A stretch of DNA of 36,924 nt from positions 1 through 36,924 of the forward strand of contig JAKMFW010000003.1 of assembly GCA_022425325.1 (NCBI GenBank), written 5' to 3'. Within the stretch, counting starts at the first letter, position 1. Each line of letters begins with the position of its first letter. The translations under genes were made by a program, and so were the position numbers. Under the pieces are notes generated by a model, which was given only the letters and a program-made list of their open reading frames with translations, was not told the origin of the DNA and made no database searches. The DNA is from Acidimicrobiales bacterium (GTDB lineage Bacteria > Actinomycetota > Acidimicrobiia > Acidimicrobiales > Aldehydirespiratoraceae). This document shows, one piece after another, positions 8,395 to 14,945 of the stretch.

Positions 8395-8401
8395 TACTCT
8401 A
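8395..8401. promoter_or_regulatory. Overlapping divergent -10 boxes (TACTCTA)
   Basis: TACTCT on the plus strand ends 6 bases before ATG 8407, giving a leaderless transcript. The reverse complement of bases 8396-8401 is TAGAGT, also TANNNT, and would serve the methyltransferase gene with a leader of about 23 bases carrying its Shine-Dalgarno sequence. Two polymerases could not occupy these sites at once. Confidence 0.45.
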
Positions 8402-8406
8402 GACAC

Positions 8407-8778
8407 ATGCGACGACTCGAAGGCCCCGAACTCCTCGCCTACGACGTCCTCGATCCCGACCTCGCGAAGAAGGTCCGGATCCTTCAGGTGCCCGTGCTTC
8501 CGCGCGGCGCTGACGGAATGACGATCGGCCGCTGGATCTTCCTCAAGGACGATCGAGATCGCAGCGGCGACCGGCAGCTACTCGCCCACGAACTGGTCCA
8601 TGTGCGCCAGTTCGCCGAACGGGGCTACCTCCGATTCAGCTTCGACTACCTCCGTCACTACGCCGCCGGCCTGCTCCGCCACCGCCGATCGCGTCAGGCG
8701 TATCTCGACATCCCGGCCGAGGTGGAAGCGCGTGCGGACGCGGCCGATTGGCGGGCGCGCACCACCACGCCGAGGTGA
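8407..8778 (+). CDS. Small HExxH metallopeptidase-like protein (DUF4157-like)
   Basis: A 123-residue basic protein with a zincin motif: His61-Glu62-Leu-Val-His65 in LLAHELVHVRQFAERG, followed 40 residues later by IPAEVEARADAADW, in which a glutamate is placed to be the third zinc ligand. The HExxH followed by QF and a downstream E-A-x-A motif is the pattern of DUF4157/eCIS-core-type and related small metallopeptidase domains. There is no signal peptide and no additional domain, and no contractile injection genes are nearby, so the link to secretion systems known for some DUF4157 proteins is not supported here. It may be a housekeeping peptidase or an inactive zinc-binding relative. It is likely translated from a leaderless mRNA. 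Confidence 0.7.
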   Translation: MRRLEGPELLAYDVLDPDLAKKVRILQVPVLPRGADGMTIGRWIFLKDDRDRSGDRQLLAHELVHVRQFAERGYLRFSFDYLRHYAAGLLRHRRSRQAYLDIPAEVEARADAADWRARTTTPR

Positions 8779-8817
8779 TATCGGTCATACGGCGAGGAAC
8801 GTGACGGGACGTTCACC

Positions 8818-8823
8818 TAGGGT
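8818..8823 (+). promoter_or_regulatory. Predicted leaderless -10 box (TAGGGT)
   Basis: TAGGGT ends 6 bases before the GTG start of the MFS gene at 8830, and no Shine-Dalgarno sequence lies between them. Confidence 0.45.
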
Positions 8824-8829
8824 CGAGCG

Positions 8830-10272
8830 GTGAGCCTTCTCGCCCCACCTGCCGGCCGCCGGTTCAGCCCGCGGACCGTGCAGGTGGTGGCGCTCACCGG
8901 GGTGGCCTGCTCGTCGTTCACGATCACCGTCCTGTCGGCCGCACTGGCCACGATCGCGGACGATCTCGACTCGAGTGTTTCGGTCATCACTTGGGTCATC
9001 GCCGGTCCCCTGCTCGCTTTCGCTGTCTTCACGCCGATGGCGGGCAAACTCGGCGACCTCTACGGGCACCGCCGCATGTACCTCATCGGGTTCGCAGGCG
9101 CTGCCGTGTTTTCGCTCCTGACCTCGTTCGCCACCTCCGCGTTCATGTTGATCGCCGTCCGGGTCATTGCGCAGGGCTTCGCCGCGTCAACCGGGCCGTC
9201 GGCGCTCGCCATCATGATGTCGGTGTTCCCCGAGGACCGCCGCACGCGGGTCGCCGGCACGTGGAGCGCCGTGCTCGCCGCTGCGCCGGCAATCGGGGTG
9301 GCCGTCGGCGGCCCACTGATCGAGGCGACCAGTTGGCGGGTGCTGTTCGTGATCCAAGGGTCCGGTATGGCGGTCGCCGTTGCCCTCGCATGGTTCGTCC
9401 TCCCCGCAACCGACCGCCGCGAGGACCACACCTTCGACGTGGTCGGCAGCTTCCTGCTCGCGATCGGCATCGGATCGCTGCTGGTCGCGATCAACCGAGG
9501 TGTGCCGCTCGGGTGGGATCACCCCTGGGTCATCGTCGGCCTCATCACCTCCCCCGTCTTCGTGCTGGCGTTCCTCCGGTACGAGCAACGCATCGAGCAT
9601 CCGCTCGTCGAACTCAACGCGCTCCGCGAGCGCAACGTCTTCTTGCCGATCGTCAGCCAGATCTTCCTCAACGGCCCCTACATGGCGGGACTCGTGATCA
9701 CCTCACTACTGCTCGCCGACGTGTTCAATCTCGGCGCCGCCGCCATTTCGCTGATGATCCTCCCGCGACCGATCACGTTCTCACTCGGCGCGTCGTTCGC
9801 CGGATGGCTGGTCGAACGCCTCGGTGGGCGCCCGCTCGTCGTCTTCGGCACCACCGGCATCGCGATCGGACTGCTCATGATCGGCTTCGGTGCAGCGCAA
9901 GACGAGCTGTGGATGGTGGGTGTCGGCGTCGGCATCCAGGGCGCGGGCAGCGGGGTCGCCAGGCCACCGATCATCGCTGCGCTCACCGAAGCGATCGGCG
10001 ACCGCGACGTCGGCGTGGGCACCGGCATGCTCAACATGACCGGCCAACTCGGCGCCGCCGCCGGCATCAGCATTCTGAGCGCACTCGTCGACGACGGCTC
10101 CAGCGCCGACCGCTTCCTCGCCGTACTCGCCATCGCCGCTGCGATCGAGATCATCGCGGTCGCGATGGTCGGTGCAATCCGCTTCCGCGGCCCCATCACG
10201 ACGCGCACGACCCCGGCCTCGCCGACGGCGCCGTACTCGGCAGTCGTCGATCTCGACCGGGGTCGCGAGTGA
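8830..10272 (+). CDS. MFS transporter, DHA2 (EmrB/QacA-like) family
   Basis: A 480-residue integral membrane protein with about 13-14 hydrophobic helices. The loop 2-3 signature of the major facilitator superfamily is GKLGDLYGHRR at about 72-82, and the helix 5 motif GVAVGGPLIEATSWRVLFVIQ (motif C, the antiporter signature) is clear. The G-P-x-x-G-G motif and length indicate a drug:proton antiporter of the 14-helix type. It probably exports a hydrophobic or cationic compound across the cytoplasmic membrane. No regulator gene is adjacent. The GTG start follows a leaderless -10 box. Its stop codon abuts the stop of the convergent hydroxyacyl-CoA dehydrogenase gene with no intervening base. Confidence 0.88.
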   Translation: MSLLAPPAGRRFSPRTVQVVALTGVACSSFTITVLSAALATIADDLDSSVSVITWVIAGPLLAFAVFTPMAGKLGDLYGHRRMYLIGFAGAAVFSLLTSFATSAFMLIAVRVIAQGFAASTGPSALAIMMSVFPEDRRTRVAGTWSAVLAAAPAIGVAVGGPLIEATSWRVLFVIQGSGMAVAVALAWFVLPATDRREDHTFDVVGSFLLAIGIGSLLVAINRGVPLGWDHPWVIVGLITSPVFVLAFLRYEQRIEHPLVELNALRERNVFLPIVSQIFLNGPYMAGLVITSLLLADVFNLGAAAISLMILPRPITFSLGASFAGWLVERLGGRPLVVFGTTGIAIGLLMIGFGAAQDELWMVGVGVGIQGAGSGVARPPIIAALTEAIGDRDVGVGTGMLNMTGQLGAAAGISILSALVDDGSSADRFLAVLAIAAAIEIIAVAMVGAIRFRGPITTRTTPASPTAPYSAVVDLDRGRE

Positions 10273-11124
10273 TCAGTAGCTGTAGAAGCCCTGGCCGGTC
10301 TTGCGGCCAAGCTGCCCGGCCGTGACCATGCGACGCAGCAGCGGCGGCGGCGCATAGAAAGCCTCGTTGTATTCGTCGTAAAGCGACTCGGCGGTCCAAA
10401 GCATGACGTCGAGCCCAATCATGTCGCTGAGCTCAAGTGGACCCATGGGGTGCCCGGCACCGAGTTTCATCGCCTCGTCGATATCAGCGGCGGACGCATG
10501 GCCGTTCTCGAACATGCGCATCGCCTGGCACAGGTACGGCACGAGGAGCATGTTCACGACGAAGCCGGCCCGGTCCTTGCAGTGCACGACCCGCTTCCCG
10601 AGCACGTCGCTCGCGAACGCGTCAGCGGCGGCCTTCACCTCGTCGGCGGTGCGCTGTGTCGAGATGACCTCGACCAGCTTCATGACCGTCGCTGGGTTGA
10701 AGAAGTGCATCCCCACGACCTTTTCGGGCCGACTCGTCACCATCGCGACCTCGATGATCGGGTACGACGACGTATTGGTGGCGATGATCGCGTCAGGACC
10801 GAGGATGCTGTCGAGCTCGGCGAAGATCTCCTTCTTGAGCTCGAGGTTCTCCGGAGCCGCCTCGATGACGAGATCACACGGAGCGAGGTCAGCGAGGTCG
10901 GTGGTCCAGGTGATGTTGGCGACCGCAGCATCACGGGCGGCCTCATCGAGCTTGCCGCGTTCGACGGCCTTGGCCATCGAACCTTCGACCTTGCCCTGAC
11001 CGGCCTCCACGGCGGCAGCGTTGATGTCGCGGGCGATCACGGTAACGCCGGCCTTGGCGGCGACCTCGATGATGCCCGAGCCCATGGCGCCGGTACCGAT
11101 GACGCCGAGCGTGGTGATCGTCAT
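10273..11124 (-). CDS. 3-hydroxyacyl-CoA (3-hydroxybutyryl-CoA) dehydrogenase
   Basis: A 283-residue NAD(P)-dependent dehydrogenase that oxidises or forms 3-hydroxyacyl-CoA, in fatty-acid oxidation or butanoyl/polyhydroxybutyrate metabolism. The Rossmann motif GTGAMGSG is at about 10-17. The catalytic region has ATNTSSYPI, the active-site histidine in VVGMHFFNP, and the following glutamate in LVEVIST. The C-terminal dimerisation domain has NMLLVPYLCQAM and the family's GAGHPMGPLELSDMIGLD. The length is exactly that of stand-alone Hbd/FadB2 proteins. The start is ATG 11124, whose GAGGAG ribosome binding site lies inside the last codons of the upstream cyclophilin gene, indicating translational coupling. 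The partner thiolase (14944) and SDR (20996) are nearby but not in the same operon. Confidence 0.93.
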   Translation of the reverse strand: MTITTLGVIGTGAMGSGIIEVAAKAGVTVIARDINAAAVEAGQGKVEGSMAKAVERGKLDEAARDAAVANITWTTDLADLAPCDLVIEAAPENLELKKEIFAELDSILGPDAIIATNTSSYPIIEVAMVTSRPEKVVGMHFFNPATVMKLVEVISTQRTADEVKAAADAFASDVLGKRVVHCKDRAGFVVNMLLVPYLCQAMRMFENGHASAADIDEAMKLGAGHPMGPLELSDMIGLDVMLWTAESLYDEYNEAFYAPPPLLRRMVTAGQLGRKTGQGFYSY

Positions 11125-11126
11125 GT

Positions 11127-11681
11127 TCAGCTCTCCTCGATGGTGACCGACTCGATGACGACGTCGGTGTGGGGACGGTCCATACGGTCGGTCTCGACCT
11201 TCTGCATGGCGTCGACGACCTCGAGGCCGCTGACAACCTTGCCGAACAGTGAGTACTGCGGGGGCAGGCCGACGCCCGAGGCACCGGACACGATGAAGAA
11301 TTGGCTGCCGTTGGTGTTGGGGCCGGCGTTGGCCATTGCGATCGAACCGATCTCGTAGCGACCCGGGGCCGGCAGTTCGTCCTCGAAGCGGTAGCCGGGG
11401 CCACCACGGCCGGTGCCGGTGGGGTCGCCGCCCTGGCACATGAAGCCGTTGATGATTCGGTGGAAGATGATGCCGTCGTAGTAGTGGTACCGGGCGAGCG
11501 TCACGAAGTTGTTGACCGTCTTCGGTGCCTGGGCAGCATTGAGGTGGATCACCATCGTGCCCATCGAGGTGACCATGGTGGCGGTGTAGGTCTTCTCGGG
11601 GTCGATGCACATCGGGGGCGCTTCATCGAACTCCCGCTGCTGCGGGCTCGAGCCGTCGGCGTTGGGGCACAGCGTGGCCAT
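11127..11681 (-). CDS. Cyclophilin-type peptidyl-prolyl cis-trans isomerase
   Basis: A 184-residue cyclophilin without signal peptide, so cytoplasmic. The catalytic core is visible: FHRIINGFMCQGGDPTGTGRGGPGY carries the active-site arginine and the GGD motif, then MANAGPNTNGSQFFI and a C-terminal LFGKVVSGLEVVDAM. The N-terminal 35 residues (ATLCPNADGSSPQQ...) are outside the domain and contain two cysteines. The start ATG 11681 is preferred over a frame-extended start 48 bases upstream because of a strong GAGGAGAA ribosome binding site 7 bases before it. The stop is separated by 2 bp from the ATG of the hydroxyacyl-CoA dehydrogenase, so the two form an operon. The functional link between them is not obvious. 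Confidence 0.93.
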   Translation of the reverse strand: MATLCPNADGSSPQQREFDEAPPMCIDPEKTYTATMVTSMGTMVIHLNAAQAPKTVNNFVTLARYHYYDGIIFHRIINGFMCQGGDPTGTGRGGPGYRFEDELPAPGRYEIGSIAMANAGPNTNGSQFFIVSGASGVGLPPQYSLFGKVVSGLEVVDAMQKVETDRMDRPHTDVVIESVTIEES

Positions 11682-11801
11682 GTCGGTTCTCCTCGATCGT
11701 TCGGGGGTGGCGCCTCGCCGGCTGCGCAACGCCGCTGCAGAGGCTACGCCAATGGCACCGCTCTTCGGCAGGGATCACCGAATCGCAGGTTCGCATCGAC
11801 T

Positions 11802-11807
11802 TAGGGT
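11802..11807 (+). promoter_or_regulatory. Predicted leaderless -10 box (TAGGGT)
   Basis: TAGGGT ends 7 bases before GTG 11815. No ribosome binding site lies between, and this is the main support for the small zinc-ribbon gene's start. Confidence 0.45.
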
Positions 11808-11814
11808 GGTCTTC

Positions 11815-11988
11815 GTGAGCGAATCACGGGTCGAAAAGGCTCCGCTCGAGGGTGCAGCGCCCCGACGGTGCCGCAGCTGCGATGTCGGCTGGTACGGCGA
11901 CGCGGAGACCCGGTGCTGGTTCTGCGGTCACCCGGGCGCCATCGTCAGCGACACCCGCCGGGTTGTCGCCGACGAGCCCGCCGCCTGA
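11815..11988 (+). CDS. Small double-CxxC zinc-ribbon protein
   Basis: A 57-residue protein with two CxxC knuckles: CRSC at about 19-22 and CWFC at about 34-37, spaced by GWYGDAET. Two such pairs 12 residues apart form a classic rubredoxin-like zinc ribbon. Nothing else in the sequence suggests a function; many actinobacterial genomes carry such short ribbons of unknown role. The GTG start is supported by a leaderless -10 box 7 bases upstream; upstream in-frame codons run antisense into the cyclophilin gene and are not used. It is divergent from the cyclophilin operon. Confidence 0.6.
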   Translation: MSESRVEKAPLEGAAPRRCRSCDVGWYGDAETRCWFCGHPGAIVSDTRRVVADEPAA

Positions 11989-12019
11989 ACGACGCGTTGT
12001 CGCCGTGGCCGGCCCGTGA

Positions 12020-12463
12020 TCAATCCAGCGTGACCCGCTCGTAGCGGCGGAGGTCGACAGTCGACACGCCGCCCCAATCAGCTCGCTCCAGCGTGCCGTC
12101 GGCGAACACCTTTACTCCCCTGTCGCTGCGCGCGACGACGAGAGGAAACCCGCTACCGAAGAACACGATGATCGCGAGGGCGATGAGAAGCGTGGGTCGA
12201 GTTTCGGCGCCTGCCACGAACGCGGCGAGCAACAGCATCACCCCCGCCGTGCAGGTGAGTCCGAGCGAGATCCGGGCGGCCATCCGAATCGGCTCCGGAC
12301 GACGAGGCAGTTCCCACAGGAGCGTTCGGTCGGTACCGCCACCCTCGCAGGCAGTCATCAACGCGGCACGCAGCCCCTGTTCGTCCTCGGCCTTGACGTT
12401 CGGGATCCGGATCGAGTCCTTCTGGCTCGGCGCGAGCCAACCGTTGATCTCCACGTCGACCAC
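12020..12463 (-). CDS. Hypothetical two-helix membrane protein
   Basis: A 147-residue protein that I do not recognise. Two adjacent hydrophobic helices lie at about 62-84 (ISLGLTCTAGVMLLLAAFV) and 90-109 (TLLIALAIIVFFGSGFPLVV), so the soluble ends, about 60 and 37 residues, face the same side. The C-terminal end (VKVFADGTLERADWGGVSTVDL) has the alternating look of a small PH-like or stand-alone beta sheet. The GTG start is unsupported by a Shine-Dalgarno or -10 box. It is divergent from the SSI-like lipoprotein gene. Confidence 0.62.
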   Translation of the reverse strand: MVDVEINGWLAPSQKDSIRIPNVKAEDEQGLRAALMTACEGGGTDRTLLWELPRRPEPIRMAARISLGLTCTAGVMLLLAAFVAGAETRPTLLIALAIIVFFGSGFPLVVARSDRGVKVFADGTLERADWGGVSTVDLRRYERVTLD

Positions 12464-12563
12464 ACTGGCACAACGACCCGAAATCCGGTGGCCCCGGGAA
12501 CCAGCAGCCGAGCGGTGACGTCAGAACACGTATCCGCAACCAGACCACTGGGAGACACCCCTG

Positions 12564-13061
12564 ATGCGCCGCATCCTCACCCTGACCAGCCTCCTCCTCG
12601 CTGCCACCCTCATCACGGCCTGCGGCGAGGATGACGAGCAGACGACGACCGTCGGTACTGGCGACACGAGCGACAACGTGAACAACGACCTCCCGCTCGG
12701 CGCCGGCCCCTACCCGATCGCCGACCTTTCCATTTCCTTCACTGACGCCGCCGGCGACCTGGCCGAGTACCGACTCGCCTGCCTGGGTGACACGGCGACC
12801 TTCACCGGCGATATTCCTCCCGGTGTCGACGCTGCGACGGCGTGCCTGTCGGTCGCGACGGACACAGCCCGCATGCTGCTTGACCCGGACGTCATGGTCG
12901 ATCGCATGTGCACGGAGATCTACGGCGGTCCCGAAACCGCCACCGTCACCGGACTCCTCGACGACATCGAGGTCAACTACGAGATCAACCGCACCAACGG
13001 CTGTGGGATCGACGACTGGGAGCGGGTCTTCGCCGGACTCGTTCCGCCCCCCGCCACGTGA
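12564..13061 (+). CDS. Lipoprotein with subtilisin-inhibitor-like (SSI) domain
   Basis: A 165-residue exported lipoprotein. Residues 1-20 form a lipoprotein signal ending in the lipobox LITAC, with Cys20 as the lipidation site. A short acidic linker follows. The remaining domain has two cysteine pairs positioned as in Streptomyces subtilisin inhibitor-like proteins: LACLGD...ACLSV, then MCTEIYGGPETATVTG, then RTNGCGIDDWERV. The C-T-x-x-Y-G-G-P and R-x-N-G-C patterns are the family's hallmark, but the reactive-site loop cannot be confidently assigned, so inhibition of a protease is an inference. A GGGAG ribosome binding site is 9 bases upstream of the ATG. It would sit on the outer face of the cytoplasmic membrane. 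Confidence 0.7.
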   Translation: MRRILTLTSLLLAATLITACGEDDEQTTTVGTGDTSDNVNNDLPLGAGPYPIADLSISFTDAAGDLAEYRLACLGDTATFTGDIPPGVDAATACLSVATDTARMLLDPDVMVDRMCTEIYGGPETATVTGLLDDIEVNYEINRTNGCGIDDWERVFAGLVPPPAT

Positions 13062-13076
13062 TCCCGACCCGCCTGA

Positions 13077-13200
13077 GAACCCTGCCCGCGCCTTGCCGTC
13101 GATCCCGATCTCGCCATCGACATCGACATCGACTGGCACCACTACCGCAACGGCGTCTCCGGCAGCCCGTTCATCACGCGCGAGATGGGCGTCCCAGGGA
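13077..13200 (+). pseudogene. Possible remnant of a coding region
   Basis: Between the SSI-like gene and the island gene, the frame continuing after two in-frame stops reads IDIDIDWHHYRNGVSGSPF, then ITREMGVPGK, with protein-like composition and high third-position GC. No start codon or ribosome binding site precedes it, and protein-like sequence ends near 13200 where base composition drops. The likely explanation is an internal piece of a gene whose ends were lost. The family is not certain. Confidence 0.3.
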
Positions 13201-13266
13201 AGTTAGGTCATAGGATCCGCGTCCCGGCCCTTCCTTTGGGTTGCCGGTTCGCAGAGAAGGGCAGCA

Positions 13267-14682
13267 ATGAGAAGATCTACGTTCCTGAGTGCACTGCTTG
13301 CACTCGTGATGATTTCAAGCAGTTGCGGTGGGGCAGAAAGCACAAATGAGACTTCTGCCCCGCAAGAAGATCAAAGCCAGGAATCCGAAACGCCAGAGAC
13401 AAGCGAAGAAAGCTCCGTAGCTGATGAGGAGACACCAGCTCCAGAGACCGCCGAGGAGGATCCTGGAGGCCCATTGGCCACTGCGGAACTGGAGCAGTCA
13501 ATCCAGGCAGCGTTAGATGACTGGATCGCCGCCAACGGAGCTCCAGGATCTTCATTGGCGGTTCTTCTCCCAGACGGATCCGAAGTTCTCGTAGCTTCCG
13601 GAGTTCGAGACCTGCGAGCAGACGGCGCCGCATCAACGGAGGATTACTGGCGTATCGCCAGCATCAGTAAACCCATCACCTCGGCCGTCATCCTTCGACT
13701 GGTGGAGCAAGGGCTCGTTGATGTTGACGCAACCGTCGCCACGTACCTTGGGGACGAATGGGCTACCGGCTACGAGCTCGACGGAGTGGACTATGCGCCG
13801 CTCATCACGATTCGCCAGATTCTCGACCACACTGACGGATTCAGAGAATACGCGTTCGACCCCGGCTTCTACCTCATGGTGAGTGACCGGCTTGATGTTT
13901 CGATGGACCCGCAGGAAGTCGTCGATTGGGCGTTCAGCGTCGGACCTCAGTTCGTACCGGGAACCGAGTACTCGTATAACACCGTCGGGCACATTGTCGC
14001 CGGGCTCGTTATCGAAGCGGTCACGGGCAAAACAGCCCACGAGGCGATGAGGGAACTCGTTTTCGATCCAGCAGGCGTCACAGAGCTGTACTTGGCTCCA
14101 GATGAGTCGCCACCAACGTATGTTCCCGCAATGTACGTCCAAGGAGAATTAGCTGGCCTCATTTCTCTGTTGCCCGGCCTCGCCCCATATTTGGACGCAG
14201 CTGAAGTAGGTGACCTTCTCGACCTCAGCGTCGGACCACAGGAAGTTTTGACCTCAGCTCCGTGGACTGGCGGCGGAATCGAAGCGCAGATGGATGATCT
14301 CGCCCGCTTCTTCAAGGCGATGTTTGATGGGACTGTTCTCCAGGAGGAAACCGTGGAACTCTTCTCTGAAACAGCTCTCGACACGTCATATGCGCTCGGA
14401 ATCCAACTCAGTGAACGGGTTGGCTACCGCACCTTTGAACACGGTGGGGGCGTTCCCGGATTCCGGTCCCACGCCAGGTACTTCCCTGATCTCGATGTAT
14501 CCATGGCGTTGTCTACGAACCTTATTCCCGTCGACCCAGACGTAGGGCAGCTTGCCGACACCGTGACGCAACTCGTCCTTGATGGCCTCGAAGATGCGGG
14601 CTGGGAAGTTCCATCGCCTCTTGCTGGTGACCAGGGTGAGGGGGCTCCAGAAGACCCGAACGCTGGAGCGACAGGTTCATAG
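13267..14682 (+). CDS. Lipoprotein serine hydrolase (beta-lactamase / D-Ala-D-Ala carboxypeptidase fold), foreign base composition
   Basis: A 471-residue exported lipoprotein. Residues 1-20 are a signal with lipobox ISSSC and lipid Cys20, followed by a low-complexity Glu/Ser/Thr linker to about residue 75. The catalytic domain has SxxK as SISK at 132-135, the second motif around Tyr237 (EYSYNTVGH, where the usual YxN reads YNT), and HGG at 392-394 in place of KTG. This is the layout of class C beta-lactamase-related esterases and DD-peptidases acting outside the membrane. Two 60-base lines counted by hand inside the gene are 53 % G+C, against 67 % in a thiolase line, and A/T-ending codons are frequent. 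That and the flanking remnant and hairpin suggest horizontal acquisition. Ribosome binding site GAGAAGGG lies 6 bases upstream. Confidence 0.86.
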   Translation: MRRSTFLSALLALVMISSSCGGAESTNETSAPQEDQSQESETPETSEESSVADEETPAPETAEEDPGGPLATAELEQSIQAALDDWIAANGAPGSSLAVLLPDGSEVLVASGVRDLRADGAASTEDYWRIASISKPITSAVILRLVEQGLVDVDATVATYLGDEWATGYELDGVDYAPLITIRQILDHTDGFREYAFDPGFYLMVSDRLDVSMDPQEVVDWAFSVGPQFVPGTEYSYNTVGHIVAGLVIEAVTGKTAHEAMRELVFDPAGVTELYLAPDESPPTYVPAMYVQGELAGLISLLPGLAPYLDAAEVGDLLDLSVGPQEVLTSAPWTGGGIEAQMDDLARFFKAMFDGTVLQEETVELFSETALDTSYALGIQLSERVGYRTFEHGGGVPGFRSHARYFPDLDVSMALSTNLIPVDPDVGQLADTVTQLVLDGLEDAGWEVPSPLAGDQGEGAPEDPNAGATGS

Positions 14683-14706
14683 CCCATCGACACCCAGCGA
14701 CATTTT

Positions 14707-14746
14707 CGTGGGCTTTCTCCTCTGCGACAAGAGGAGGAAGCCCACG
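14707..14746. terminator. Strong 17-bp hairpin after the island gene
   Basis: Arms 14707-14723 and 14730-14746 pair over 17 bp with a single G-T wobble, around a 6-base loop (GCGACA). It starts 25 bases after the stop codon at 14682. There is no long T tract on the plus strand, so it may act as a terminator or an mRNA 3' stabiliser, or be the boundary of acquired DNA. Confidence 0.6.
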
Positions 14747-14771
14747 GTAGGGAGTGAAGAGGGCGCAGGCG

Positions 14772-14945
14772 TCAGCGTTCCCTTTCGTCGTTTCCATCCT
14801 CATCGCCGAAGCCGCGGATGACTTCGGGGAGGAGTTCCTCACAGGCCTCGAACGCAGCGTCGAACGTCGCATCGTCAAGCACCAAGACGTCGCCGTCGGC
14901 CTGACCTTCGGCCCCGGTCGCCAGGGACGATACGTTTTCTGACAT
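14772..14945 (-). CDS. Hypothetical small acidic protein
   Basis: A 57-residue ORF beginning MSENVSSLATGAEG and continuing with DVLVLDDATFDAAFEACEELLPEVI, ending in a charged DERER tail. It has a natural composition, high third-position GC and one cysteine. No homologue is recognised. Its ATG overlaps the thiolase ATG on the opposite strand, within CATG 14943-14946, so the genes are exactly divergent. No -10 or Shine-Dalgarno sequence was found on the minus strand, where the promoter would have to lie inside the thiolase gene. Opposite-strand alternatives are weaker. Confidence 0.42.
   Translation of the reverse strand: MSENVSSLATGAEGQADGDVLVLDDATFDAAFEACEELLPEVIRGFGDEDGNDERER
14931..14936 (+). 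promoter_or_regulatory. Predicted leaderless -10 box (TACGTT)
   Basis: TACGTT ends 7 bases before the thiolase ATG 14944 and there is no Shine-Dalgarno sequence. The box lies inside the 5' end of the opposite-strand small ORF. Confidence 0.5.

Noticed and set aside
8407-8778. HExxH gene as part of a contractile injection or toxin system
   Set aside because: No sheath, baseplate or toxin genes are nearby; the motif alone does not support it.
11125-11610. N-terminal extension of the hydroxyacyl-CoA dehydrogenase frame
   Set aside because: It overlaps the cyclophilin gene in another frame; ATG 11124 has a strong ribosome binding site and begins the Rossmann domain.
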